A DNA stretch of 64,000 nucleotides from Neptunicella marina (GCF_014270035.1 NZ_JACNEP010000007.1:186001-250000); one strand, 5' to 3'. Numbered from the stretch's first letter, positions 1-8,971 are shown. Numbers and translations: made by a program. Notes: generated from the letters alone by a model not told the origin.

Positions 1-61
1 GCATAAATTACAAGCCCCATACAAAGCATACTTATGTTTATTTTATTAATCATAAACCATC

Positions 62-136
62 TTGTGCATAAATAATCAATCATTGACAAAATCATGCAAT
101 GCACTATATTTCAATCAATAAATATTTAATGCACAA
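62..136 (+). promoter_or_regulatory. hipBA promoter/operator region
   Basis: Arms TTGTGCATAAATA (62-74) and TATTTAATGCACAA (123-136) are inverted complements with one extra base in the second. A short TGCA-A-TGCA palindrome lies between them. Such paired sites just upstream of an XRE antitoxin are typical autoregulatory operators. The function is inferred; the symmetry is seen directly. Confidence 0.45.
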
Positions 137-142
137 AATATC

Positions 143-433
143 ATGCATAAACATCAACACTTACTTATTTCTATAGGTAAACTCATTAAAAACACGCGAA
201 GTGCCACGATGGATCAACAAGAACTAGGGCAGCGCGTCGGTGTTGGTCGCAATACCATATCATCGATGGAAAATGGTAAAAGTGTGAGTGCTGAATCACT
301 GTTTTTGGTATTAGAACATCTTGATTTAATTGATGATATTCAGGAAGTGATCGACCAACAACTCAGTAACACCACAATCAAGCTGAGCCGTAAATCACGT
401 AAGTCAATCAGTGAGCTGGACAATGACTTCTAA
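143..433 (+). CDS. hipB: HipB-like XRE antitoxin
   Basis: Small 96-residue DNA-binding protein with one XRE-type helix-turn-helix at about residues 20-65 (LGQRVGVGRNTISSMENGKS). It should neutralise the HipA kinase encoded next and repress the operon through the inverted repeats upstream. Its last codons overlap the start of hipA, the usual antitoxin-first arrangement with translational coupling. The basic C-terminal tail (KLSRKSRKS) resembles the flexible tail of HipB proteins. The family call is firm; the exact operator is inferred. Confidence 0.85.
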   Translation: MHKHQHLLISIGKLIKNTRSATMDQQELGQRVGVGRNTISSMENGKSVSAESLFLVLEHLDLIDDIQEVIDQQLSNTTIKLSRKSRKSISELDNDF

Positions 434-1625
434 AGCCTATGTTTTTATAGATGGGCTAGAAGATGCCCCTATCGTTTGTGGCGTTATTCAAATAGATGAA
501 GCCACTAAAAAAGGCCGCTTCCGCTATGGTAAAAGTTACCTGAACCGCCCCAATGCCTTTGCGCTTGATCCGGTAAACCTGCCTTTAACAGATCAGGAAC
601 ATTCAACCCAGTTTAACCAAGGATTATTTGGTGTGCTGTCTGACGCCGGAGCTGATTCATGGGGGAAAAAAATAATATTATCCCTCCACAGCACTAAACC
701 TAAAAATGCACTGGAGTTTTTGCTTGCAGGCTCTGGCATGGGAGTGGGAGCACTGGTATTTAGCCTTTCAAGCACCAACTCAAAGCCCAAATACAATAAA
801 AATACCTTGGGTGATTTGCCCATGCTGCTTAAAGCCAAAGATGCCATTTTGGCTGATGAAGACATTTCACCCGAGGCTAAAAAAGCATTTGAATATGGCT
901 CCAGCATGGGTGGTGCCAGACCTAAAACCATTGTTCAAGACGGCGATATTACCTATCTTGCCAAATTCAACCGACCTGATGACATTATCAATATTGTCAA
1001 AGTAGAACATGCCGCAATGCGCATGCTGGATGAATTACCCTGTCGTGTCGCGACTACAAAAGTACAAACGACACCTAATGGTGATGTTTTGTTGGTTGAG
1101 CGATTTGACTTACACAAAGGCAAGCCTAATTGCCACTATCTCAGTGCCAATTCAGTATTTAGCCAAAATAAAGTCAATTCAGCCGTGTTGAGCACCACCT
1201 ACAGCTATGGCCAACTCGCCGAATTTATAATGAAAAACGGCGCAGAGCCTACCGATGCGCACGACCTTTACTACCGCATGGTTTTTAACGTACTGATGGG
1301 TAACACCGATGATCACTCGCGCAACCACGCATTACTTTACCCGTTTGATCAAGCTCACTGGCGCTTATCCCCCGCGTTTGACGTATTGCCTGTAAACAAT
1401 TCCCAAATGCATGGGATAGGAATTGGTATTAATGGCCGGGAAGGTAACGTAGCAAACCTACTTAGCCAATCTCTGCGCTTCGGACTTAAAACATTTAAAG
1501 CACAAAAAATCATTGAAGACGTGCGCCAACTCACTCAAGAATGGCAGTATTATTTTGAACAACATGGAGTGGGATCAGCGGATATTGAACGGTTAAAAGC
1601 CATCATTCCCAATATTCAGGCTTAA
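423..1625 (+). CDS. hipA: HipA-family serine/threonine kinase toxin
   Basis: Type II toxin of the HipA kinase family, whose best-known members phosphorylate aminoacyl-tRNA synthetases and cause growth arrest or persistence. Visible motifs are the glycine-rich SSMGGARPK loop, the catalytic GNTDDHSRNH, and the metal-binding SPAFDVLP. All look intact, so the enzyme is probably active. The ATG at 423 gives 400 residues; a GTG at 411 would add four. The gene overlaps hipB by 11 bp. The substrate cannot be told from sequence. Confidence 0.88.
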   Translation: MTSKAYVFIDGLEDAPIVCGVIQIDEATKKGRFRYGKSYLNRPNAFALDPVNLPLTDQEHSTQFNQGLFGVLSDAGADSWGKKIILSLHSTKPKNALEFLLAGSGMGVGALVFSLSSTNSKPKYNKNTLGDLPMLLKAKDAILADEDISPEAKKAFEYGSSMGGARPKTIVQDGDITYLAKFNRPDDIINIVKVEHAAMRMLDELPCRVATTKVQTTPNGDVLLVERFDLHKGKPNCHYLSANSVFSQNKVNSAVLSTTYSYGQLAEFIMKNGAEPTDAHDLYYRMVFNVLMGNTDDHSRNHALLYPFDQAHWRLSPAFDVLPVNNSQMHGIGIGINGREGNVANLLSQSLRFGLKTFKAQKIIEDVRQLTQEWQYYFEQHGVGSADIERLKAIIPNIQA

Positions 1626-1665
1626 TGACAATTTAGCGCGCGGATAATAACGGTTTAGTTCTGGG

Positions 1666-1881
1666 CTAACTCTTATCCAAGCCATTGGCTAACATGGGTT
1701 GATTGGCGCAGCGATACCAGTAACTGGCATTACCCATATCCCCTTCAATACGGTGTAAATAACCGTGTTATAACGAGCCAAACATACTGGGATCGTCCTG
1801 CACCAGATTATGCGCAGCGTCCCATTTATCTTCTTCGATTAGCTCAACGCTTGTAAAAATATATCTGTCATAAGTATCCAT
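1666..1881 (-). pseudogene. Small conserved hypothetical gene broken by an in-frame stop
   Basis: Reading down from an ATG at 1881-1879 gives 37 residues (start MDTYDRYIFTSVELIEED) and then TAA at 1770-1768. The same frame continues as HGYLHRIEGDMGNASYWYR to a stop at 1668-1666. The part after the stop looks like a conserved family with a HxYLHRxEGDxxNAxYWYR signature, so one substitution (probably TTA to TAA) has cut a protein of about 71 residues in two. Its ATG overlaps the stop of the upstream antitoxin gene by one base. Function unknown. A sequencing error is the main alternative. Confidence 0.6.
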
Positions 1882-2183
1882 TAATCCTGTACTACTCGCG
1901 GCACAAAATGGGCGCTGACTTTAAAGCCACCCGGTGCCAAAATTTTGTTAAGTACCGATAACCTTGGGTCTGTATTACCCTTTTCGATATCCCGTAACGT
2001 TTTGTCAGACACCTTAATAAACTTGGCGTATTGAGTTTGGGTCATAAAATATAAGTTTGTGCGGATAAGTTTGACAGCTTCCCCTAAAGAAATGGTGTTA
2101 TTTCTTAAGTCATGCTCAATCCTGGCTACGATGTCTTTGCGCTCATCTGCGGTTAAATTAATCACCGTAAACTCCCATCTCAA
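1881..2183 (-). CDS. XRE-family HipB-like antitoxin (second hip locus)
   Basis: A 100-residue protein with a helix-turn-helix around residues 50-90 (TQTQYAKFIKVSDKTLRDIE). It lies downstream of, and overlaps by 26 bp, a HipA-like gene, so the toxin-first order is the reverse of the first hip locus. A GTG at codon 7 (2165) is an alternative start nearer the end of the toxin gene. Likely role: partner and autoregulator of the adjacent HipA-like protein. It retains a full HTH, so it could still repress even if the kinase is dead. Confidence 0.75.
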   Translation of the reverse strand: MRWEFTVINLTADERKDIVARIEHDLRNNTISLGEAVKLIRTNLYFMTQTQYAKFIKVSDKTLRDIEKGNTDPRLSVLNKILAPGGFKVSAHFVPRVVQD

Positions 2184-3489
2184 TCAGTTTGTTCTTGATG
2201 TTACTAAAGCCAATGGCGGGGAAATTTAAAATCTCTTCTGGGCAATCGAGCTGCTTGAGCAAATCAGGTAATTCAATTAACGGTGCAGCAAGTTGCGTTA
2301 AGAAATCTACTAACGCCTGGGGATCACAAAAATCGCTAAGTTTATCAGCGACCTGAACAAAATTAACCCGGCCACCTTTCTCACAATCGCGCTCCCACTT
2401 AAACAACCGGGTAATCATTTCCGAATCAGCTTTCATTGGAGCAAAATCGTATATTGGCGCAAAACGAATATCACCCTCAAACTTCAAAAATGAAATATTA
2501 CGGCCGTGATTAACTGAATTACCAAATATCAAATTCAAAAAATCCCGCGCCACGTACTGTTTGGTAAATTCTTCAGAGTTCATTTGAGTTGTATCGTTTA
2601 TGCGGCGCCATACTTTTTCCATCACAGCAAAATGATCCTGGTAGCTACCAGGCCCTGCATTGATCATGGAATAAATACTCTCAAGACCGAGGCGGGTTGC
2701 AATGCCGTTTTCAATACGCACATCAAATCTTGGCAGCCACAGGCTGACTTGCCCCTCATGCTGTAGAATTTTCAATCTTGAAACATCGATAGTTTCAATA
2801 CCCGTTCCTTTTAGAACATGATGTAGAGCTTGGTAGTAAACACCCTCTGCCCTTAAAATATTGTTGTCTCTCAATGTACGGTTATTTCTGGCAAATTTGG
2901 TTAAGTAAGGCTCTGCATGAAGCGGTTTGCCTGCAAAATCACTATCGATATACACATTTTTGCCGTCCAACATCAACAACAGTTTAGGCGCAACGCCTCC
3001 GGCACCAGTCGCACCACCTACAGCTGCACCTTGTTCATTGGCATATTCCAAAAAACCATGTTGAAGCTGAACAACATCATTAATAGAAAAGCGCACATCT
3101 TGGTTAAGACTTTGCGCAAGTACAGATTCCTTTATCCGTAAATTCCCGACCGGGGACATACAGGCATTGGTTAATAACGCATAATTTTGTTGAAAATTAT
3201 CAGCTCGCCCCACATTGAGATATTGCAACCACCAATCTCGTGATTTACCCACAGGTAAAATATCATCGAGTAAAGCCGGCCAATTTGGATAATCTGTCGG
3301 GATAATGCCAAGCGGAGCATTAACAGTACATGCCCAACAATCCTTTGCTTCGTATCGCACAACAGCGCCAATATATTCAGGAAAGTAAGACAGACTCACA
3401 GCACTACTTAACTGTGCTCCAGCAAAATTCAGAATGGCAGCATCCCACCATTTACCTTGATTAAATAATTGAAGAGTGACACTTGGCAT
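2158..3489 (-). CDS. HipA-like protein with altered catalytic motif
   Basis: A 443-residue HipA-family protein with a glycine-rich loop near residues 157-172 (AAVGGATGAGGVAPK), a catalytic-region motif GNSVNHGRNISF around 323-334 and a metal-loop-like PIYDFAPM. In HipA kinases the motif reads GNxDxHxxN; the first hipA here has GNTDDHSRN. Here the catalytic Asp position is Val326 (codon GTT at 2514-2512), one base from GAT. The protein is therefore probably kinase-dead. A broken small gene two genes downstream fits decay of the locus. Family membership is clear; loss of activity is inferred. Confidence 0.8.
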   Translation of the reverse strand: MPSVTLQLFNQGKWWDAAILNFAGAQLSSAVSLSYFPEYIGAVVRYEAKDCWACTVNAPLGIIPTDYPNWPALLDDILPVGKSRDWWLQYLNVGRADNFQQNYALLTNACMSPVGNLRIKESVLAQSLNQDVRFSINDVVQLQHGFLEYANEQGAAVGGATGAGGVAPKLLLMLDGKNVYIDSDFAGKPLHAEPYLTKFARNNRTLRDNNILRAEGVYYQALHHVLKGTGIETIDVSRLKILQHEGQVSLWLPRFDVRIENGIATRLGLESIYSMINAGPGSYQDHFAVMEKVWRRINDTTQMNSEEFTKQYVARDFLNLIFGNSVNHGRNISFLKFEGDIRFAPIYDFAPMKADSEMITRLFKWERDCEKGGRVNFVQVADKLSDFCDPQALVDFLTQLAAPLIELPDLLKQLDCPEEILNFPAIGFSNIKNKLIEMGVYGD

Positions 3490-3537
3490 AATCGAACCGG
3501 TAGTTTATTACTGTTCATGTACTAAAAATAACAACAT

Positions 3538-3557
3538 AACGGTAGATGTCTACCGTT
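3538..3557. promoter_or_regulatory. Palindromic operator upstream of second hip locus
   Basis: Arms AACGGTAGA and TCTACCGTT are separated by two bases, a perfect 9-bp inverted repeat. Related half-sites (ACCGGTAG near 3496, CGGTAAC near 3580) flank it. It lies about 50 bp upstream of the HipA-like start and is a likely binding site for the XRE partner. The rest of 3490-3781 is AT-rich and shows no gene. Confidence 0.55.
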
Positions 3558-3781
3558 TTATTTCATAAAGCGCAAAAAAACGGTAACAAACTACTTTTAT
3601 TAGCAGTAACTCTGAAAAAGACAGGCAAAAGAAATTATCCGCATAATGAGACAATCATAAAAGTAACTAATTGATTTTAATTGTTTTTAGTCCAAAAGCG
3701 GAGCAAACCTGGGTCTACAATCGCGTCCTAAGTCAAACATAGCCCATGTCTTTCTGAATATCCGACATTTGCTGGATTAGT

Positions 3782-4462
3782 CTACGTCCTCCGATAATCA
3801 CTTAACTTGATTATTTTTGCGCTGTGCAAAGCCTCTTCTTCACGGACCTTGCCACTAAGATCCCGGCAATAGCCGAGCAATCGTTCTAACGGTACAAATT
3901 TTACTTTGCGCTGCTTAATTCGTCTTGTTTGTGTGTTCAGGTAAGCTGCCAGCTCTGCTGCCAATTCCGGTGTTAATTGAGATAGTTTACGATCACTCAA
4001 TGTATCGGTTACCCAAAGTCCTGCATCACTGATATGGCCATTGATACTAAGATCGGTGTTTCTTACCCATTCAGGATTGAACTCTAATTCGGATAGGTCG
4101 CTCAACAACAATGCTATCTCAGAACGCGGAATAATTTGATACGCTTCTAACGTATCAGCAAGCACTGCCTGCCACTCCATTTGCAATATCTGAGTCAGTT
4201 CCTGCAATGAAAGCCTCTGTTCCACTGGCAGAAAAAAGGTAAAACGGCTATTCGCTTCACAGGCGATAATGGTCTTTTCATAAGACTGGTAACGGTTATC
4301 AATGATATGCACTTGCCAACATAAGCAGTCTGAACCGGATGACAGGGTATTAACCCCAGCCTGTTTTCCCGGCTCAACAGGCAATCGAGGTAAATCAGCC
4401 TTGAGCCATTTGTTCAGTGCATTTGTTGCACTGAATATTAGTTGAGGAGTGTTGCCCCGCAT
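3782..4462 (-). CDS. Uncharacterised protein, possibly DUF6933-like
   Basis: A 226-residue soluble protein with no signal peptide or membrane segment. The N-terminus (IFSATNALNKWLK) and a later stretch with conserved-looking FTFFLPV vaguely recall the DUF6933 fold often seen in mobile defence regions; this is a weak recognition. The C-terminal third is basic and helical (NTQTRRIKQRKVKFV). It follows the previous gene without a gap (TAA directly followed by ATG, with GAGGAAC just upstream), so the two are co-translated. It is the last gene of the hsd operon. No function assigned. Confidence 0.55.
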   Translation of the reverse strand: MRGNTPQLIFSATNALNKWLKADLPRLPVEPGKQAGVNTLSSGSDCLCWQVHIIDNRYQSYEKTIIACEANSRFTFFLPVEQRLSLQELTQILQMEWQAVLADTLEAYQIIPRSEIALLLSDLSELEFNPEWVRNTDLSINGHISDAGLWVTDTLSDRKLSQLTPELAAELAAYLNTQTRRIKQRKVKFVPLERLLGYCRDLSGKVREEEALHSAKIIKLSDYRRT

Positions 4463-5122
4463 TTAGTTCCTCAATTGTTCGAATATATCTTCACAGGCAG
4501 CATAACGCTGTTCCAGAGGAATTTTTTTATAAAAATCACTCACCTCTCCAGCCGTCAGGATACGTTTTTTATGGCCCGTATTAGGGTCGGTAATATACGA
4601 ACTAATGCTTTTAGGGGCAGTTTCATCTTCGTACCACGAAATATTAAACGCACATAAATTCGGGAAAAAATACATATGTTTACAGGCTGGAATATGGGCG
4701 TGAATCCACCATGCTAATGATGTCCAATCGCCTGTTTTCTCAAAATAATCTAAGTAGGCTGGTATAACGATACATGCAGTCGCCCCCATATTGCCATGTT
4801 CATCACGCCTGTCCCAAATATGACCTGCGTAGTTCTTTTCGTTACTGGCGCAATTTGCACCTAGCTCATTACCCAACTGGTTTACTTCACAGCTTCTAAA
4901 AGCTGAGCGGATATGAAGTCGCCCCCATGCGTCTTGGATTGGCTCCAGCACTTTTTCACATAGCTGTGTACCTGCTTCTACGGCTAATTCGATATCGTCC
5001 GGGATATTATTAATGCCGTGTACAGCGGCAGTTTCTGAAAACAGAAAATCTCGCAGGAAAAAATGCTTGGATAGTCTTCTTCTGGCTAAGTTATCAAGCG
5101 TGGTTATTTTTGATTTAGACAT
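4463..5122 (-). CDS. Peptidase M15-like protein in the hsd operon
   Basis: A 219-residue protein resembling the D-Ala-D-Ala carboxypeptidase/hedgehog fold. It has an N-terminal hydrophobic strand region, an IRSAFRSCEVN segment like the R-S-x-R region of M15 enzymes, and candidate metal ligands in YAGHIWDRRDEHG and WWIHAHIPACKH. No signal peptide is seen, so it would act in the cytoplasm, odd for a wall peptidase. The family may have been recruited for another role. It sits 26 bp after the upstream gene and directly abuts the next. The fold call is moderate; the function is unknown. Confidence 0.55.
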   Translation of the reverse strand: MSKSKITTLDNLARRRLSKHFFLRDFLFSETAAVHGINNIPDDIELAVEAGTQLCEKVLEPIQDAWGRLHIRSAFRSCEVNQLGNELGANCASNEKNYAGHIWDRRDEHGNMGATACIVIPAYLDYFEKTGDWTSLAWWIHAHIPACKHMYFFPNLCAFNISWYEDETAPKSISSYITDPNTGHKKRILTAGEVSDFYKKIPLEQRYAACEDIFEQLRN

Positions 5123-5148
5123 ATAAAATCCCTATGAGGTGCTAAAGC

Positions 5149-5979
5149 TTATTCACTAAACCCAATAGTTGGCTCAGCCAACAACGCCATTGTCATGGCT
5201 AAAATGCTTTTTGCTTGTGAACGTGTAAAGCTTTCATCGCCATGTGCACCTAATTGACAAACGTTTTTTAATTGTTCTCTCATACTAAGCAAGCGTTCAA
5301 TGGAATTCATGCCTTGTCGTTCTTGCCTATCATGTGCTTTTTTATTGGCTGCTGAGGAGAGTGACTTATCTTCACGACTTGATTCTATTTTTTCGATGAT
5401 ATGGCGGCATTGTATAACTGACTCTTTATAGTGCCCGCTTTCGATAAATTCCTGTGCTTTACTGCAAAGGCTGACGAAGTCATTTGAAACAGACGGTAAC
5501 GGCACTTCAAACAACATGGTTTGTCTAAATCCAGCGCTATTTAACGCTTTTAGCCATTGTTCTCTATGAACAATCACCTCTGAATTATCATAGCTCGACG
5601 TTAAAACACTCTCAGTTAGCGTTAACGCATATAACCCAAAATTCAGTTTTAAATCGCTGGATTGTCGATACTCCTCAATGGCATTGATTTGCTCTTTGCT
5701 AAACACTAATTCAAAAGCCAATTGTTCACCGTTGTTAGGGTGTGGGAAACATTTAATGTGCTGTTGAAATGCAGGAATCAAGTTAACTAATGGCTTTATG
5801 GGTTCTGCTAATGCAATTGATAAACGAATATCAAAAATAGAGATATTTTTTTCAACCCCATGACGAGTGCCTCGTAGAACAATATTAAAAGCATAACCCC
5901 CAGCCGCGTTGCGCCCTTGTATGTTTAATTGATTAAACTCAACGATATCTTCGCCATTATCTCTTATTAAAATTTTCAT
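5149..5979 (-). CDS. Uncharacterised protein with helical, HEPN-like C-terminus
   Basis: A 276-residue protein I do not recognise. Residues 1-130 look beta-rich. Residues 165-270 are helical, with SGHYKESVIQCRHIIEKI, then SIERLLSMREQLKNVCQLGAHG and a final helix with SRSQAK-like spacing. This pattern recalls HEPN/DUF4145-type domains such as the N-terminus of the HsdR in this same operon, but the R-x4-6-H nuclease motif is not clearly present. It lies 66 bp after hsdS. It may be an accessory of the restriction system; this is inferred from position only. Confidence 0.5.
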   Translation of the reverse strand: MKILIRDNGEDIVEFNQLNIQGRNAAGGYAFNIVLRGTRHGVEKNISIFDIRLSIALAEPIKPLVNLIPAFQQHIKCFPHPNNGEQLAFELVFSKEQINAIEEYRQSSDLKLNFGLYALTLTESVLTSSYDNSEVIVHREQWLKALNSAGFRQTMLFEVPLPSVSNDFVSLCSKAQEFIESGHYKESVIQCRHIIEKIESSREDKSLSSAANKKAHDRQERQGMNSIERLLSMREQLKNVCQLGAHGDESFTRSQAKSILAMTMALLAEPTIGFSE

Positions 5980-6045
5980 CTTTAATTCTATTTTTTACCA
6001 CTATAAGTTTTGAATTCGCGATGACTTAAATAAAGTACTATGGCA

Positions 6046-7254
6046 TTACAATTCGCCAGCGAAAGCTTTTTGGCTTAACGAGTTAAAAGCATTTGATGCT
6101 TCCACTAATGATTTTTGCATTGATAATTTTGACTTTCGTACTTTGACTACTGCATCGTGATATTTATCCACGAGCTTTTCATCAGGCACAAGTACATTAA
6201 AGTTTTTCAATTCCACAGGCGAAATATGTGGCACTGTTGTTTCCGTCGGGCAACAGTGTTTTTCAAAAGCCTTAGACAATATGCTGGCATACAAAAAGTC
6301 AGTGTATTTTGGTTTTTTGGGTCTTATTCTCGCTACACGCTGGACAAGATACGTATCCCTCTCATTTTCTGGGAATACACAAACTTTCAATCCACTAGAA
6401 ATCCACGGACGGTCCATTGCCAAAATGACATCTCCAGACTTTATTTTATAATTTTGAATTCCAGCTAATTTTTCTTTATTCCAGTAGGCCGTATCTTTCC
6501 AATCGAAATACCCAGTCAAGGTATTGGCTCCACGACAAAGCCTTACCGAATCTTCACCATCGTCAATATATTCAGCACTTTTAAACGCATATCCAGAAAT
6601 TACGTCTGAGAGTTCAGTTAACTTAACTTGAGGCAACCCCTTCGGGTTTGTTACAGGATCGCCGAACATATCTAGGAAGACGCTGCGGAGGAAGTCGTCG
6701 GCGAGGTCGATGGCTTGTTGGCGTTTGCGGCGCACGCTGACGGCTTTATCTAAAATCGCGGCGATACGTTTTTGCTCGTCGAGTGGGGGTAGTGGTATTT
6801 TTAACTCTTTAAATCTTCCGACGTCTAAGTTTGAAATGTTGGTTGTTTGTCTGCCACAGTGCCTAATATCATGCTGAATTTTTGGCGACATTACCCAGTG
6901 ATATAAATACCTAGCATCGATTATATTTTTTTTAGGACGAACAATCGAAATAAACCCACCAGCAGTTGCTTCATAACCTAGTTCGCCAACAAAACTAGAC
7001 TTGCCTACAAGTTCCCAACTATTAGCTGAGGAAATTAAAAGGTCTCCATTTTTCAATTTCTGCTCATCACGCTTCATTAGTTCTTTTGGAACCGAGATTA
7101 AATCATCCAGAGCCAACTCAGCAATCTGAACATTCTTGGTTCTCATCACAACTATAGAACCTTCAGAAAATGGTTCTACGACTTGATCCGGTTTGAAAGT
7201 TATACCGCGAATAAATTGGATTGCATCCCCTACGTCAACTAAAGGCCAACTCAC
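6046..7254 (-). CDS. hsdS: Type I restriction-modification specificity subunit HsdS
   Basis: Recognises the bipartite DNA target for the HsdM methylase and HsdR nuclease. Two target-recognition domains are visible. The first ends in the conserved helix PLPPLDEQKRIAAILDKA (residues about 180-200); the second ends in a matching but weaker helical stretch. A GTG at 7254 (reading MSWPLVDVGDAI) has GGAGG seven bases upstream and is the likely start, giving 402 residues. The open frame extends to an ATG at 7317, but those 21 codons cross a palindromic repeat. It lies shortly after hsdM on the same strand. Confidence 0.9.
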   Translation of the reverse strand: MSWPLVDVGDAIQFIRGITFKPDQVVEPFSEGSIVVMRTKNVQIAELALDDLISVPKELMKRDEQKLKNGDLLISSANSWELVGKSSFVGELGYEATAGGFISIVRPKKNIIDARYLYHWVMSPKIQHDIRHCGRQTTNISNLDVGRFKELKIPLPPLDEQKRIAAILDKAVSVRRKRQQAIDLADDFLRSVFLDMFGDPVTNPKGLPQVKLTELSDVISGYAFKSAEYIDDGEDSVRLCRGANTLTGYFDWKDTAYWNKEKLAGIQNYKIKSGDVILAMDRPWISSGLKVCVFPENERDTYLVQRVARIRPKKPKYTDFLYASILSKAFEKHCCPTETTVPHISPVELKNFNVLVPDEKLVDKYHDAVVKVRKSKLSMQKSLVEASNAFNSLSQKAFAGEL

Positions 7255-7278
7255 AGCATTGCCTCCAGCGTCGTTCCT

Positions 7279-7292
7279 GCGCATCCATGCGC
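7279..7292. repeat. Short palindrome at the hsdM-hsdS junction
   Basis: GCGCAT-CC-ATGCGC forms a 6-bp stem in the sequence just before the preferred hsdS start. Read as protein it gives a GAWMRRNDAGG string that looks like translated repeat rather than HsdS. It resembles REP-type palindromes; membership of a named family cannot be shown here. Confidence 0.35.
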
Positions 7293-7354
7293 CCACGACA
7301 TTAGTGCTTCCTTGCACGTCATCTTTAAGGTCGGATTTAAAACAGCTTTCGTCA

Positions 7355-8971
7355 TTAGATCATTTCCTCAAGTTGTTTCAAATCAGCCAAAATCTCATTT
7401 TCCAATAACACTAACTTGCCTAAAATTTCCTTTGGCGGATCGTATTGCTCTTCTTCGTACACCACTTCTTTATAGCGGTTAATGGAAAGATCATATTTGT
7501 TTGAGGTGATATCGTCTTTACTGACTATAAAAGCCTTTTTCGTCCTGTCGCCGTACGCCTGCATCAACGTTTCTGGATTCCCGCCTTCGCGGGAATGACG
7601 GTCTCGGAGTTGTTGGTAATTTTTATACTGTGCAACTAAGCCAGGCAGGTCGTTATCTTTAATGGGTGTGCGTTTATCATCTAACGAGAAGCCATCGGCC
7701 TGTACGTCATAAAACCATACATGGTCGGTTGTACCGCCTTTGGTGAAAATTAATATCGCGGTTGATACACCTGCATACGGTTTAAATACACCACTTGGCA
7801 GTGAAATCACCGCTTCAAGCTGGTTATTATCCACCAGCAATTGTCGCAATTGTTGGTGCGCTTTTGATGAGCCAAATAATACCCCATCAGGCACGATAGT
7901 CGCTGAGCGGCCACCTACGCGTAGCATACGTTCAATTAAGGCAACAAACAGCAGCTCAGTCTTTTTAGTTTTTACTTTACGTAAAATTTCCGGGCATACA
8001 TCTTCTTCATCCAGAGAGCCTTTGAACGGCGGGTTAGCGAGAATAATTTCCATGCCTTCTTTGGCCTCAGCAGGAAACTTCTCAATAAAAGACTGGCTTA
8101 AGGTGTCCTGGTAATGAATATCGGGCTGTTTAATACCGTGCATCACCAGGTTCATCGCTGCAACACGTAACATGGTGGCATCGAAGTCAAAGCCGTGGAA
8201 CATGTCGGTATCAATATGTTTTCTGTCGTCAGGGCCAATCAGGTCACCTGAATACAAGACGTTTTCAACGTGTTTGCCGTCACGGTCTAGCAGCGGCTTG
8301 CCTTCTTCGTCAAATAAAGGCTCTCGTTCAATACCGTCTGGTGAGGTGTATTTTTCCAGTAAGTACTCATAAGACACAGATAAGAATCCACCTGTGCCGG
8401 TTGATGGGTCACAAATGCGGCTGTTTTTATCCGGGTCCATCATTTCCACCATGACACGAATGATGTGGCGTGGTGTTCGGAACTGGCCGTTAATACCTGC
8501 CGTGGTTAACTTACTTAATAGATATTCGTATAAGTCACCTTTGGTATCAGAGTTTTCTAATGGTAAGTCGTTCACCATCTCTACCGCTTTCACTAATAAC
8601 GACTGCTTTTGGATCATCAACTGCGCGTCTTTCATAAACTCGTTGAAAATAGCGCCCTCGGTTGATTCATCATCGTTGGCTTTAGAGAAATACGGGAATA
8701 GTTCGTCCTTAACTACTTTATAAAGTTTTTCTGCCCCTAAGTGACGCAAGTTTTGCCAACGTAAATGCTGCTCGTTGTCATTAAAGCGGCGTGTAAAGGG
8801 GATTTTGGTGCGTGCTGAACGCTTTTCATCAGCCTGCTCATTCATATCCAGCATTCGGGCGTACATTAAAAAGGTAATTTGCTCGATTACCGTTAGCGGG
8901 TTAGTAATACCGCCTGTCCAAAATTCTTCCCAAAGTTTGTCTATTTTGCTTTTAAGCTGACCTGTAATCAT
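7355..8971 (-). CDS. hsdM: Type I restriction-modification methyltransferase HsdM
   Basis: N6-adenine DNA methyltransferase of the type I complex. A helical HsdM N-domain (residues 1-140) is followed by the methylase fold with the AdoMet-binding DPSTGTGGF (about 188-197) and the catalytic NPPF (about 313-316). The length of 538 residues is normal for the family. Residues 459-466 read HSREGGNP, the translation of a palindromic repeat inserted in frame between conserved regions, apparently tolerated as a surface loop. It is preceded by two repeat copies and followed after 37 bp or more by hsdS. Confidence 0.95.
   Translation of the reverse strand: MITGQLKSKIDKLWEEFWTGGITNPLTVIEQITFLMYARMLDMNEQADEKRSARTKIPFTRRFNDNEQHLRWQNLRHLGAEKLYKVVKDELFPYFSKANDDESTEGAIFNEFMKDAQLMIQKQSLLVKAVEMVNDLPLENSDTKGDLYEYLLSKLTTAGINGQFRTPRHIIRVMVEMMDPDKNSRICDPSTGTGGFLSVSYEYLLEKYTSPDGIEREPLFDEEGKPLLDRDGKHVENVLYSGDLIGPDDRKHIDTDMFHGFDFDATMLRVAAMNLVMHGIKQPDIHYQDTLSQSFIEKFPAEAKEGMEIILANPPFKGSLDEEDVCPEILRKVKTKKTELLFVALIERMLRVGGRSATIVPDGVLFGSSKAHQQLRQLLVDNNQLEAVISLPSGVFKPYAGVSTAILIFTKGGTTDHVWFYDVQADGFSLDDKRTPIKDNDLPGLVAQYKNYQQLRDRHSREGGNPETLMQAYGDRTKKAFIVSKDDITSNKYDLSINRYKEVVYEEEQYDPPKEILGKLVLLENEILADLKQLEEMI
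7577..7596. repeat. REP-like palindrome inside hsdM
   Basis: ATTCCCGC and GCGGGAAT flank a CTTC loop, an 8-bp perfect stem. The sequence around it matches the common proteobacterial repeat with core TTCCCGCNNNNGCGGGAA. It lies wholly within the hsdM reading frame and keeps it open. Confidence 0.65.

Noticed and set aside
593-931. 112-codon minus-strand open frame within hipA
   Set aside because: It lies opposite an intact, recognisable HipA gene and has no family similarity or ribosome-binding site; it is an antisense shadow.
7740-8114. 124-codon plus-strand open frame opposite hsdM
   Set aside because: The opposite strand encodes the conserved methylase core; the antisense product is low-complexity and unlike any family I know.
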